From Halobellus limi (lineage in GTDB: Archaea; Halobacteriota; Halobacteria; Halobacteriales; Haloferacaceae), in NCBI RefSeq assembly GCF_004799685.1, contig NZ_CP031311.1:1612001-1676000 (forward strand): a stretch of 64,000 nt of DNA. The letters are read 5' to 3'. The notes beneath the pieces were generated by a model. The model searched no databases and was not told where the DNA came from. It saw nothing but the letters and a program-made list of their open reading frames with translations. The first letter of the stretch is position 1, and each line of letters begins with the position of its first letter. Both the position numbers and the translations under genes were made by a program. Shown one piece after another: positions 27,389 to 36,291 of this stretch.

Positions 27389-28912
27389 TCAGCCCTTGAT
27401 GTTGCAGACGGGGAACGTCCGGGCGACCTTGTCGCCGATCCCTAATTCGTCGGAGACGCGGACGACCTCGTCGACGCTCTTGTAGACGCCCGGGGCCTCC
27501 TCGGCGACCGTCGCGCCCGATTGGGCCTTCACGTAGATCTGCTCCTGGTCGCGGAGTTCCTCCTGGACCGTCTCGCCCCAGTACTCGTTCTTCGCCTGCG
27601 TCCGACTCATCGTCCGTCCCGCGCCGTGCGCCGTCGAGCCGAAGGACACCGCCATCGACTCCTCGCCGCCGCGGAGGACGTACGAGCCCGCCCCCATGCT
27701 GCCGGGGATGATGATCGGCTGTCCCACGTCGCGGTAGGCGGCCGGTAGCTCCGGTCGGCCGGCCGGGAAGGCGCGCGTCGCTCCCTTCCGGTGGACGTAG
27801 AGCTCTCGCTCCGCTCGATCCACTGCTTCGTCGGGAGCCGCGGGACGCCCGTCGGCGTCGACGCCGACCTCGTGGACTTCCTTCTTCCCGATGTTGTGCG
27901 CGACGTCGTAGAGCAGTTCCATCTCCATCGACTCCCAGTCCCGCTCGAAGACGCGCTCGAAGACGCGCCGGGTCCGGTGCATGATGAGCTGTCGGTTCAC
28001 CCACGCGAAGTTGATCGCCGCGCACATCGCGCCGTAGTACTCCTCGGCCAACTGCGAGCCCGCCGGCGCGGCCGCCAGTTCCTTGTCGGGCAGCTCCGCG
28101 AGGAGGTCGCCGTGTTCCCGTTCGATCTCTCGGAGGTAGTCCGTGCAGATCTGGTGACCGAGGCCGCGGGACCCGCAGTGGATCAGCACGACGATCTGAT
28201 CGGCTTCGAGTCCGAACTCCGTCGCGACCTCCGGTCGGAAGATGTCGGTGACGCGCTGCACCTCCAGGAAGTGGTTCCCGGAGCCGAGGCTCCCGACCTG
28301 GTTCTTCCCGCGGTCCTTGGCCTTCTGAGAGACCGCGTCGGGGTCGGCGTCGGGACGCATCCCCTCGTCCTCGCAGTGGGCGAGGTCGTCCTCGACGGCG
28401 TAGCCGTGTTCGAGCGCCCAGTCGACGCCCCGGTTCAGGATCGATTCGAGCGTGTCGCGGTCGGACTCGACGATGCCGCCGCCGCCGAGTCCCGACGGCA
28501 CGTTCGCGAAGAGCGCGTCGACGAGTTCCTCCTCGTGACCGACGACGTCGTCGTAGGTCAGGTTCGTCCGCATCATCCTGACGCCGCAGTTGATGTCGTA
28601 GCCGATCGCGCCCGGCGAGATGCAGCCGGTCTCGACGTCCGTCGCGCCGACGCCGCCGACGGGGAACCCGTAGCCCTGGTGGCCGTCGGGCATACAGATC
28701 GCGCGGTCTGCGATCCCCGGGAGGTGCGTCGCGTTCCGGAGCTGCTGGAGGGTCTTGTCGTCGCCGATCTGTTCGAGCAGCGCCTCGCTCGCGAGCACTC
28801 GTGCGGGGACGTTCATTCCGCCTTCGCGGGGGATCTCCCAGACGTGCTCGCGGACCCGTTCGAGGCGGACGCCGTTGTACTCGAGGACCTCGGGGTCGTC
28901 GTGATCGCTCAT
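27389..28912 (-). CDS. rtcB: RNA-splicing ligase RtcB
   Basis: 507 residues. It joins tRNA exon halves with 2',3'-cyclic phosphate and 5'-OH ends using GTP and Mn2+, through a GMP-histidine intermediate. Seen: the early metal-binding block GCISPGAIGYDINCGVRM with catalytic-site Asp/Cys, the metal ligands in SGNHFLEVQ and IHCGSRGLGHQI, the GMP-His region near PGSMGAGSYVLRGGEESM, and SFGSTAHGAGRTMSR. It ends at DKVARTFPVCNIKG, the usual conserved C-terminus. No archease gene is adjacent. Confidence 0.95.
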   Translation of the reverse strand: MSDHDDPEVLEYNGVRLERVREHVWEIPREGGMNVPARVLASEALLEQIGDDKTLQQLRNATHLPGIADRAICMPDGHQGYGFPVGGVGATDVETGCISPGAIGYDINCGVRMMRTNLTYDDVVGHEEELVDALFANVPSGLGGGGIVESDRDTLESILNRGVDWALEHGYAVEDDLAHCEDEGMRPDADPDAVSQKAKDRGKNQVGSLGSGNHFLEVQRVTDIFRPEVATEFGLEADQIVVLIHCGSRGLGHQICTDYLREIEREHGDLLAELPDKELAAAPAGSQLAEEYYGAMCAAINFAWVNRQLIMHRTRRVFERVFERDWESMEMELLYDVAHNIGKKEVHEVGVDADGRPAAPDEAVDRAERELYVHRKGATRAFPAGRPELPAAYRDVGQPIIIPGSMGAGSYVLRGGEESMAVSFGSTAHGAGRTMSRTQAKNEYWGETVQEELRDQEQIYVKAQSGATVAEEAPGVYKSVDEVVRVSDELGIGDKVARTFPVCNIKG

Positions 28913-28985
28913 ATCTCCATAGACGACGCCCCGCGAGGAAAGCGTTCCCTTCGTGACCGCCTCCGAAGGGCGGCGGAGCGGCCCG

Positions 28986-29441
28986 CTACTCCTGGTAGGC
29001 GATCCGGACCTGCTCCCACTTGTTCTTCGACTCCAGATGCGTCTGCAGCGCGTCGGCGTACTCCTGGGTCAACCGTTCGGCCGCGGCGATGCGCTCTCGG
29101 TCCGATCCCCCGCTCGTCCCGTTTCCGAGCCCGAGCGCACCCTTGATTTGATCGACGACGCCGCCCGACGATCCGCCGGAACTGTCGTCTCCGGGCGCAC
29201 CGCCCATCTGCGCCATCTGCGATTGGATGTTGTCCAGCTCCGGCATAATCTGCGGGAGCTTCTCGGTGTCGGCGACGATCCGCGCCTGCTCGGGATCGTC
29301 GGCGTACTCGATGTCCAACTCGGTCGCGGTCATAATGAGTCCCCACTCCTGACTCGAGAACTCCGAGTTCTCGACGCGGTCGGTGAACTCCCGATCGACA
29401 GCCATCCGATCCCCGACGATGCTGTCGGTCCAGTCTGACAT
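28986..29441 (-). CDS. DUF5799-like haloarchaeal protein
   Basis: 151 residues from ATG 29441 (MSDWTDSIVGDRMAVDREFTDRV). The N-terminal domain (EWGLIMTATELDIEYADDPEQARIVADTEKLPQIMPEL is the region about 29230-29350) matches DUF5799 as I recall it. A Gly/Ser/Asp-rich hinge and a helical tail follow. Cytosolic, function unknown. It is transcribed divergently from the HAD hydrolase gene. Confidence 0.78.
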   Translation of the reverse strand: MSDWTDSIVGDRMAVDREFTDRVENSEFSSQEWGLIMTATELDIEYADDPEQARIVADTEKLPQIMPELDNIQSQMAQMGGAPGDDSSGGSSGGVVDQIKGALGLGNGTSGGSDRERIAAAERLTQEYADALQTHLESKNKWEQVRIAYQE

Positions 29442-29539
29442 ACGCTCCCGTAGGTCAGTCGTCGGTTTGAGCGTTTCCCTCACGGTCCGTCTGGACCGTC
29501 GAGGAACGCGTTTTTATCGACGGAGATCAGGGAGTACGT

Positions 29540-30823
29540 ATGGATCGGTACGACCTCCTCTATACGCTCTACGAGGAGTACGAGACGGACACGCTGCGGG
29601 ATCTCCAGAACTTCGTCGATCTCTTTCCTCCCGTCGACTCCCGGGTCGCACTCGAGTACTGGGAGGACGCGAGCGACGAACTGGCCGACCGGAAGGGCGA
29701 CATCGCCCAGTCGTTCGCCGCGGGTGAAACCCTCGCGAACATCGCCGCCCGCGCGACCCGCGAGCAGACGTTCACCGCCCTCGACCTCCACTCGAAGTAC
29801 GGTCGCTCGGTGAACGCGCTCGTGCTCGACGTCGACGAGACGCTGCGGTCGGCCGGGCAGACGGACAACGAGATCCCGCGAGAGACGCTGCACCTCCTGA
29901 CGCAACTGCACGAGACCGGGGTCCCGATCGTGATCTGCACCGGACAGACCCTCGAGAACGTGAAGGGATTCATGATCCAGGGCCTCGGAACCGAGCTGGT
30001 TCACTCCGGATCGTTCAGCATCGTCTACGAGGCGGGGACGGGCGTGTTCACGCCCGGACACGGGTCGGACACGAAGCGGCTGCTGTACGAGACGCTCGAC
30101 GAGGAGATCCAGGAGGTCTTCTCGCTGGTCCGCTCGCGCGTGCTCACCGCCGCGCCGGGGGAGCTGCGCCGCTCGCTGCACCTCCAGGGCAACGAGTTCA
30201 ACGTCACGCTCAAGCCGAACTTCGACGTCGGCAGCGACGCCGCCGCGGAGGTCATCGACCGGGGGCTCGTGTACCTCATCGACCTGCTCGGCCGCGCCGT
30301 CGCCGAGACCGTCGAGGGCGTCGACGACGTGGGGATCGAAGTCCGCGACGTCGACGGCGACGGGCGCGATCGCCCGACGGGTTGGGCGCGGGCGTACTAC
30401 GCCGACGCCGACCCGGAGATCGCCGACGTGCTCGCCGCCGAGGACGCGACCCCTGACTGCGACGTCGAAGTCGTCCCGGAGCCGATCCGCGAGCGGTTCG
30501 ACCGGATCGACGTCGGATACTACCACGCCGACGCCGCCGAGATCGGCTCGCTGGACCTGGACAAGCCGACGGGCGTCGACGAGGCGCTGGACGTCCTAGA
30601 AATCGAGGACCCGTTCGTGCTGGTGATGGGCGACAGCAAGTCCGACCTCCGGGTGATGGAGTGGGCCGAGGAGGCCGACGCCGGCCTCGCGGCGGCGCCG
30701 CGGCACGCCTCGGAGTCGGTCCTCGAACACGTGCGGTCGACCGACGAACTGGTGTACGAACCCGGCGACGCCGGCTCGATCCTGCGGACCGTGTCCGTGT
30801 TGAACCAGCTCTCGGAGTGGTGA
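29540..30823 (+). CDS. HAD-superfamily hydrolase
   Basis: 427 residues. An N-terminal helical extension of about 90 residues precedes the HAD core: motif I VLDVDETLRSAG with two aspartates, motif II ICTGQT, and motif IV MGDSKSDLRVMEW. A cap domain sits between motifs II and III. The layout is Cof/sucrose-phosphatase-like, so the substrate is probably a small phosphate ester. The helical N-terminal extension looks haloarchaea-specific. Confidence 0.82.
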   Translation: MDRYDLLYTLYEEYETDTLRDLQNFVDLFPPVDSRVALEYWEDASDELADRKGDIAQSFAAGETLANIAARATREQTFTALDLHSKYGRSVNALVLDVDETLRSAGQTDNEIPRETLHLLTQLHETGVPIVICTGQTLENVKGFMIQGLGTELVHSGSFSIVYEAGTGVFTPGHGSDTKRLLYETLDEEIQEVFSLVRSRVLTAAPGELRRSLHLQGNEFNVTLKPNFDVGSDAAAEVIDRGLVYLIDLLGRAVAETVEGVDDVGIEVRDVDGDGRDRPTGWARAYYADADPEIADVLAAEDATPDCDVEVVPEPIRERFDRIDVGYYHADAAEIGSLDLDKPTGVDEALDVLEIEDPFVLVMGDSKSDLRVMEWAEEADAGLAAAPRHASESVLEHVRSTDELVYEPGDAGSILRTVSVLNQLSEW

Positions 30824-30850
30824 GGTCGACGCCGCCCGCTCGGGGACCGT

Positions 30851-31156
30851 CTACGTATCTGCGTCGTCAGGGATCGTTTCGGCCTCGTCGTCCGCGGCCT
30901 CGACCCCGAAGTAGCCGGGTTCGTCCCCGACCGGATCGTTGATCACCAGCTCGTCGGCGTGCACCATCAACCAGGGGATCGTCCAGGCAACGACCCGCTC
31001 TTCGGTGTCGGCGTCGAGTTCAACGTCGGGGTCGAGGCCCTGGAGGAGCCGCGCGATCTCCGGAACGGTGTACATCAGCTCTGGGTCGAGAACCTCGTCG
31101 GGGTCGTACAACCGGTAGGGGTACAGCGTCTCGAACGCGTCCTTCGGTCGGGGCAT
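30851..31156 (-). CDS. DUF5827-like haloarchaeal protein
   Basis: 101 residues, strongly acidic, cytosolic. Its start MPRPKDAFETLYPYRLYDPDEVLDPELMYTVPEIARLLQGL (region 31034-31156) matches the short family I recall as DUF5827. Function unknown. It ends 27 bp from the convergent HAD hydrolase gene. Confidence 0.72.
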   Translation of the reverse strand: MPRPKDAFETLYPYRLYDPDEVLDPELMYTVPEIARLLQGLDPDVELDADTEERVVAWTIPWLMVHADELVINDPVGDEPGYFGVEAADDEAETIPDDADT

Positions 31157-31185
31157 ACTCCCCTCTCGTCGGCGGGACGGAAAAG

Positions 31186-31323
31186 TTCCGTCGGGTCCGT
31201 TCGGCCTTCGGCCTCACTTCCCCGACGACTTCCCACTCGTTTCACTCGCGGGAATTCCGTCGGGTCCGCCCTGCCTTCGACCTCACTTACCCGACGACTT
31301 CCCACTCGCTTGATCGCCGGCGC
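31186..31323. repeat. Two tandem copies of a 69-bp repeat
   Basis: Both units start TTCCGTCGGGTCCG (31186 and 31255) and share CCTCACTT-CCCGACGACTTCCCACTCG. They lie in the 378-bp spacer between the DUF5827-like gene and the dihydropteroate synthase gene. No coding potential is evident. Confidence 0.7.
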
Positions 31324-31334
31324 GCAGCGCCGGC
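31316..31334. other. GC-rich hairpin after the tandem repeat
   Basis: GCCGGCGC, loop GCA, GCGCCGGC: a perfect 8-bp stem. The remainder of the 31157-31534 spacer shows no gene; a TATA-like ATATG is near the dihydropteroate synthase start. Confidence 0.5.
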
Positions 31335-31534
31335 TTCCAGCGGGACCGAATGTCCCGCCCGGATCGCGGGAATCTCGTCGGATCCGGCCGTCGACGACCG
31401 CGTCGTCGCGACGGTCGAGGTCGCCCTGAGGACTCGCCAGCGGACGCCCTCGATCCCACGACCGCCCCCGACGACTGTCCCCGCCGTCCGTCCGCTGCCA
31501 GTCAGTATATGTGTCCGCCCTCCCTGGATCGGGT

Positions 31535-32803
31535 ATGCGAACTGTGGACGCCGCCGGACTGGAGATCGGCGACGAGCATCCGCCGCGGATCATGGGAGTC
31601 CTGAACGTCTCGAAGGAGTCGCCCTACGACCCGAGCGTCTTCGACGACCCGGGGGAGGCCGCCGCCTACGTCGATCGGGAACTCATCGACCAGGGCGCGG
31701 ACATCGTCGACGTCGGCCTGGAATCGGCGAACAAGCGCTTCGAGGTCCTCTCCGCCGAGGAGGAACTCGACCGGCTCGACACGGCGGTCGAGACGCTCGA
31801 AAGCGTCTCCGGCGACGCCGTCTTCTCGATCGAGACGCGGTACCACGAGGTCGCAGAGGAGGCGCTCTCGCGGGGGTTCGACATGGTCAACGACATCTGC
31901 GGGTTCGCCGACCCGGAGATGCCGCGCGTCTGCGAGGACCACGACGTCGCGGTCGCGAAGATGGCCTCGCCGCCGGATCTCACCCGCCCCGGCGCGGTCG
32001 AGTCCGTGGACTGGGCGGCGCGGAGCGCCGCCGAACGGGAGCGTGGCCGCGGCTACGCGGACGACGTCTACGACGCGCTCTCGCTGAACGGCTTCACCGA
32101 CAAGACGCTCCTCGACCCGGCCTTCGGCGGGTGGTCCGAGGAGAAGACGACCGAAGACGACCGGGAGACGTTCCGGCGGCTCCGAGAGTTTCGGGGGTTG
32201 GGGTACCCGATCCTCGTCTCGATCAACCGGAAGAACTTCCTCCGGGAGGTGACCGGCCGCTCGACCGAGGAGGCGCTGCCGGTCTCGCTGGCGGCGACGT
32301 CGATGGCGGTCGAGCGCGGCGCACACGTGATTCGGACCCACGACGTCGAAGAGACCAGGGACGCCGCGTACGTCGGCCACGAGTTCGCCCGCTCTCGACT
32401 CCGGGGGACGACCGACGGCCGCGACGCCGGCGACGTGTCCGTCGAGGAACTCGACGTGACGACGACGCGGGAGGCCGAACGACACCTCGACCGCCTCGGC
32501 GCCGAGGAGTCGGTCGCCGGCGACGCCGTCGTTCGCGTCGTCGAACTCTCCGAGCTCTCGGATCCGGCCGTCGGCGCCCTCTCGGCCGCGGCGGCGGAGA
32601 CCGGCGTGACCGTCGTCGCGGACGGGTCGGCCACCGAACGGGTCGCTTCCGCCGACGGCGGCGAACCCCACGCGGGGCGCCGCGTCCTCCTCTTCGGGAC
32701 CCCGAGAGGACTCGCGGGACTCGAAACGGCGGTCGGTGACGGGGCCGGTTCCGAGGCTCTCTCCGACGCGCTCGGGATGATCGCGGCGTCCGTCGACTGC
32801 TGA
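31535..32803 (+). CDS. folP: Dihydropteroate synthase
   Basis: 422 residues from ATG 31535. Condenses 6-hydroxymethyl-dihydropterin diphosphate with p-aminobenzoate in folate synthesis. The pterin-binding TIM barrel occupies about 1-265: MGVLNVSKESPYD (first phosphate/pterin loop, variant of NVTPDSF), DIVDVGLESANKRF, NDICGF, KMASPPD, and near the end SINRKNFL and RTHDVEETRDA. The C-terminal 150 residues are a less conserved extension seen in haloarchaeal versions. It lies one spacer away from mptE, which makes its pterin substrate. Confidence 0.85.
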   Translation: MRTVDAAGLEIGDEHPPRIMGVLNVSKESPYDPSVFDDPGEAAAYVDRELIDQGADIVDVGLESANKRFEVLSAEEELDRLDTAVETLESVSGDAVFSIETRYHEVAEEALSRGFDMVNDICGFADPEMPRVCEDHDVAVAKMASPPDLTRPGAVESVDWAARSAAERERGRGYADDVYDALSLNGFTDKTLLDPAFGGWSEEKTTEDDRETFRRLREFRGLGYPILVSINRKNFLREVTGRSTEEALPVSLAATSMAVERGAHVIRTHDVEETRDAAYVGHEFARSRLRGTTDGRDAGDVSVEELDVTTTREAERHLDRLGAEESVAGDAVVRVVELSELSDPAVGALSAAAAETGVTVVADGSATERVASADGGEPHAGRRVLLFGTPRGLAGLETAVGDGAGSEALSDALGMIAASVDC

Positions 32804-33117
32804 GCGGCTCGGACCCCTTCCGATTCCGACGTGTAGCGACGTCTCCCACCCCGACTCTCGGACGGATGTATCGATTTCCCGCGTCAGACACCGCCTATCC
32901 ACTGTCGGATTCGATTCAACACGGGAAAGCTTATGACAGATCGATTGAAACCGGACAACTGGAAGCCGGAAGGGCACGCGGGTAGGGGTACTTGGTGCCA
33001 TTCCGGCTCACGCCGTCACGACCGTGAGCGACAGCTATCGGAACGGTTGCGATCGAGTACTCGCCCGATCGAACGGCCGCGTGCGACCGAACGAGCGGAC
33101 TCCCCATACGCCATCCC
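32804..33117 (+). other. 314-bp structured spacer between folP and mptE
   Basis: It contains a two-tier hairpin: AGCCGGAA (32964-32971) with TTCCGGCT (33001-33008), and inside it GGCAC (32973-32977) with GTGCC (32995-32999), loop 17 bases. A second hairpin CTCACG/CGTGAG (33007-33028) overlaps its 3' arm, so the two compete. A third dyad CGATCG/CGATCG is at 33050-33071. A 62-codon frame from ATG 32933 ends in an ATGA overlap with the mptE start, but is Arg-rich and unconvincing. Could be a regulatory leader or a small RNA. Confidence 0.4.
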
Positions 33118-33813
33118 ATGAACTTCGAACGCTGGAACCCGATCTACGAATCGATCCTCCGTGACTTCGGCTACCCCAGAGACGGCGACGAGCGCGCCCG
33201 CGACGTCGTCGCCGCCTACGCGGAGCCGTTCGACTTCGACCGTCTCGACTGTACGGGCGACGCAGTCGCCGTCGTCGGGGCCGCGCCGTCCGTCTCCGAG
33301 GAGGTCAACCGCGTCGCCGACGCCGACCGGACGTTCGCCGCCTCGACGGCCGCGGACGTCGTTCGCGACGCCGGCCACGACGTGGACCTGATGGTGACCG
33401 ACCTCGACAAGAACCCCGAGACGGCCCGGGAGTTGACCCGCGAGGGGACGCCGGTGGCGGCGCACGCCCACGGCGACAACGTCCCGCTGGTCGAAGAGTG
33501 GCTCCCGCGGCTGGAGACGGCGCACGTGCTCGCGACGACGCAGGCCGCCCCCGTCGACGCCGTCTACAACTTCGGCGGCTTCACCGACGGCGACAGGGCG
33601 GCGTTCATCGCCGACGCGCTCGGCGCCGCGGAACTCCGATTCGTCGGCTGGGACTTCGACGATCCGACCGTCGACCCGGCGAAGGCGAAGAAACTCCGGT
33701 GGGCCGAGCGACTGCTCCACTACCTCGAACGGCGTCGCGGCGAGCGGTTTTCGGTTCTGGACGGCCGGCGCGGTGGGATCGATCCGATCCCGCTCGACCC
33801 GTCCGAGGACTGA
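33118..33813 (+). CDS. mptE: 6-hydroxymethylpterin diphosphokinase (MptE, DUF115)
   Basis: 231 residues. The archaeal replacement for FolK: activates 6-hydroxymethyl-dihydropterin with ATP for folate or methanopterin synthesis. The family's MNFERWNPIYESILRDFGYP start, VVGAAPSVSEEVNR, VTDLDKNPETARE, HAHGDN and GWDFDDP...KAKKLRWAERLL blocks are all present. It follows folP, so the two probably serve consecutive folate steps. Its stop codon begins the second copy of the dyad repeat. Confidence 0.92.
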   Translation: MNFERWNPIYESILRDFGYPRDGDERARDVVAAYAEPFDFDRLDCTGDAVAVVGAAPSVSEEVNRVADADRTFAASTAADVVRDAGHDVDLMVTDLDKNPETARELTREGTPVAAHAHGDNVPLVEEWLPRLETAHVLATTQAAPVDAVYNFGGFTDGDRAAFIADALGAAELRFVGWDFDDPTVDPAKAKKLRWAERLLHYLERRRGERFSVLDGRRGGIDPIPLDPSED

Positions 33814-33893
33814 CACTGATCACGCTCACTCTTCACTGCCGAGCGTCACCCCCGTTGTCGGCGCTCGGCGGGAAGAGACGAGGGTACTCAGTA
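33813..33893. repeat. Dispersed dyad repeat, copy B (3' end of mptE)
   Basis: Diverged copy of the 11475-11551 repeat. Shared segments include GAGGACTGA-ACTGATCAC at the 5' end, ACCCCCGTTG in the middle and CTCGGCG-GAGACGAG then CTCAGTA/ATCAGTA at the 3' end. Its inner arms GCCGAGCG and CGCTCGGC pair perfectly. Confidence 0.6.
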
Positions 33894-33953
33894 CGACGTC
33901 GTCCCGACCCGATCTGCCGACACGTTGACGGCGGGGGCGTCCCTCCCCCCGGT

Positions 33954-35423
33954 ATGCAGATCCACTGGCACCGGCGGGACCTCCGGCCGGCGGACAACCG
34001 GGCGCTGGCGGTCGCGGCCGGCGGGGCGCCTCCGGACGATCCCGGCGCCCCCGAAGGGGAAGAGCAGAGCGGCGAGCCGACCCCCGTCGAGGACCTGGGG
34101 CCCGTCGTTCCCCTGTTCGTCTTCGACGACGCCGTCCTCGAACACGCCGGCGACGCCCGCGTGCGGTATCTGCTCGACGCGCTCGCGGAACTGCGCGCGT
34201 GGTACCGCGAGCGCGGCTCGGACCTCGTCGTCGCCCGCGGCGATCCCGTCGAGGTCCTCCCGGAACTGGCCGCCGAGTACGACGCCGAGCGGGTCGTCTG
34301 GAACCGGGATTACTCGGGACTCGCCCGCGAGCGCGACGCCGGGGTGCGCCGGGCACTCGACGAGGTCGACGTCGACCGGGCGTCGTTCCACGACGCGATC
34401 TTCCACGAACCCGGGTCGATCACGACCAACGACGGCGAGCACTACTCGGTGTACACGTACTTCTGGAAGAAGTGGCGGGACAGAGAGAAGCCCGACCCGC
34501 TTCCGGCGCCCGACGCCGACGCGCTCGCTGCCGTCGACGGCGGCGATCTGCCGAGCATCACGGGACTGGGGTTCGAGGAACCCGAAGCCGATGTGCAGAG
34601 GGCTGGAACCGACGCGGCCCGCGACCGGCTCGAAACGTTCTGCGCGGACGGGATCTACCGTTACGACGAGGACCGGGACTATCCGACCCGCGACGGCGTC
34701 TCCCGCCTCTCGACGGACCTGAAGTTCGGCACGATCGGGATTCGTGAGGTGTACGCGGCGACCGCCGACGCGAGAGAGCGCGCCGCGGCCGAGGAGGCCG
34801 AGTCGGTCGAGGAGTTCCAGTCGCAACTCGCCTGGCGGGAGTTCTACACGCACGTGCTCTTTTTCAATCCGGGGGTCGTCTCAGAGAACTTCCGGGAGTA
34901 CGAGAACGACATCGAGTGGCGGAACGACCCCGACGAGTTGGACGCGTGGAAACGCGGCGAAACCGGCTATCCGATCGTCGACGCGGGGATGCGGCAGCTG
35001 AAAGCGGAGGCGTACATACACAACCGCGTCCGGATGATCGTCGCCTCGTTTCTCACGAAGGACCTCCGGGTCGACTGGCGGGAGGGCTACGACCACTTCA
35101 GGGAGTTCCTGGCCGATCACGACACCGCCAACGACAACGGCGGCTGGCAGTGGGCGGCCTCGACGGGGACGGACGCCCAACCGTACTTCCGCATCTTCAA
35201 CCCGATGACCCAGGGCGAGCGCTACGACCCCGACGCCGAGTACATCAAAAAGTACGTGCCGGAACTCCGCGACGTCGACCCCGAACTCATCCACGGGTGG
35301 CACGAACTGTCGCCGACGCAGCGCGCGCGAACGGCCGGGGACTACCCCGAACCGATCGTCGATCACGGCGAGCGGCGGGAGGCTGCGCTCGCGATGTTCG
35401 AGGCCGCCCGAGGGGAGGAGTGA
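33954..35423 (+). CDS. phr: Deoxyribodipyrimidine photolyase, class I (CPD) type
   Basis: 489 residues from ATG 33954 (MQIHWHRRDLRPADNRALAVA). Light-driven repair of UV-induced pyrimidine dimers. The N-terminal alpha/beta antenna domain is followed by the helical FAD-binding domain: SRLSTDLKFGTIGIREVY, FQSQLAWREFYTHVLF, YPIVDAGMRQLKAEAYIHNRVRMIVASFL (region 34966-35052), and NGGWQWAASTGTDAQPYFRIFNP. An insertion of about 30 acidic residues sits near residue 30-60. A longer upstream extension in the same frame overlaps mptE and was rejected. Confidence 0.93.
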   Translation: MQIHWHRRDLRPADNRALAVAAGGAPPDDPGAPEGEEQSGEPTPVEDLGPVVPLFVFDDAVLEHAGDARVRYLLDALAELRAWYRERGSDLVVARGDPVEVLPELAAEYDAERVVWNRDYSGLARERDAGVRRALDEVDVDRASFHDAIFHEPGSITTNDGEHYSVYTYFWKKWRDREKPDPLPAPDADALAAVDGGDLPSITGLGFEEPEADVQRAGTDAARDRLETFCADGIYRYDEDRDYPTRDGVSRLSTDLKFGTIGIREVYAATADARERAAAEEAESVEEFQSQLAWREFYTHVLFFNPGVVSENFREYENDIEWRNDPDELDAWKRGETGYPIVDAGMRQLKAEAYIHNRVRMIVASFLTKDLRVDWREGYDHFREFLADHDTANDNGGWQWAASTGTDAQPYFRIFNPMTQGERYDPDAEYIKKYVPELRDVDPELIHGWHELSPTQRARTAGDYPEPIVDHGERREAALAMFEAARGEE

Positions 35424-35460
35424 CGGCGATCGGGACAGTCGCGGTCCTCACAAAAGGTGC

Positions 35461-35506
35461 GGTAACCACCCACGGTTTCGCGCCCGGTCGAACGTACCGT
35501 GTTACC
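35461..35506. promoter_or_regulatory. Inverted repeat upstream of superoxide dismutase
   Basis: GGTAAC (35461-35466) with GTTACC (35501-35506), and ACGGT (35472-35476) with ACCGT (35496-35500). It lies just before a TATA-like CTTAACGTTTAAC (35515-35527), so it is placed as a possible operator for sod; it could also terminate the photolyase transcript. Confidence 0.4.
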
Positions 35507-35564
35507 ACACCTCTCTTAACGTTTAACAGGAATCCGACCGTGTAGTGGAATGGAGGTTCAACAT

Positions 35565-36164
35565 ATGAGCTACGAACTCGATCCCCTTCCGTACGACTAC
35601 GACGCCCTCGAACCGCACATCTCCGAACAGGTCCTCACGTGGCATCACGACACGCACCACCAGGGCTACGTGAACGGCTGGAACGCGGCCGAGGAGACGC
35701 TCGAAGAGAACCGCGAGGCGGGCGACTTCTCCTCTTCGGCCGGCGCGATCCGGAACGTGACCCACAACGGTAGCGGTCACATCCTCCACGACCTCTTCTG
35801 GAACTCGATGTCGCCGGAGGGCGGCGACGAGCCGACCGGCGCGCTCGCGGACCGAATCGAGGAGGACTTCGGCTCCTACGAGGCCTGGAAGGGCGAGTTC
35901 GAGGCCGCGGCGTCCGCCGCAGGCGGCTGGGCGCTCCTCGTCTACGACTCGTTCTCGAACCAGCTGCGCAACGTGGTCGTCGACAAGCACGACCAGGGCG
36001 CGCTCTGGGGCAGCCACCCGGTGCTCGCGCTGGACGTCTGGGAGCACTCCTACTACCACGACTACGGTCCGGCCCGCGGCGACTTCGTCGAGAACTTCTT
36101 CGAGGTCGTCGACTGGGAGGAGCCCAGCGCCCGCTACGAGCAGGCTGTCGAACTCTTCGAGTAA
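35565..36164 (+). CDS. sod: Superoxide dismutase, Fe/Mn family
   Basis: 199 residues. Converts superoxide to peroxide and oxygen in the cytosol. N-terminal YELDPLPYDYDALEPHISEQVLTWHHDTHH supplies the first metal histidine (H27) and gateway residues. HILHDLFWNSM holds the second His and DVWEHSYYHDYG the Asp and His ligands. Start at ATG 35565 is fixed by GGAGGT 7 bp upstream; an earlier in-frame ATG at 35550 would lie before that SD. Mn versus Fe cannot be decided from sequence alone, but haloarchaeal enzymes studied use Mn. Confidence 0.94.
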   Translation: MSYELDPLPYDYDALEPHISEQVLTWHHDTHHQGYVNGWNAAEETLEENREAGDFSSSAGAIRNVTHNGSGHILHDLFWNSMSPEGGDEPTGALADRIEEDFGSYEAWKGEFEAAASAAGGWALLVYDSFSNQLRNVVVDKHDQGALWGSHPVLALDVWEHSYYHDYGPARGDFVENFFEVVDWEEPSARYEQAVELFE

Positions 36165-36291
36165 GCGACGGTACGCGGCGACGCGCGTCGTACACCCCGG
36201 ATTTTTTTGACGGTCGCACCCCGGAGCCGTGGCTGAAATCTGGATGTGAGTCTTGGGTATGCTTATGCCCCCCGGCGGACAGGAGAGGGGT

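Noticed and set aside
32933-33121. A 62-codon frame ending in an ATGA overlap with mptE
   Set aside because: Arg-rich, no recognisable pattern; the structured-RNA explanation fits the same sequence better. Left as an open possibility.
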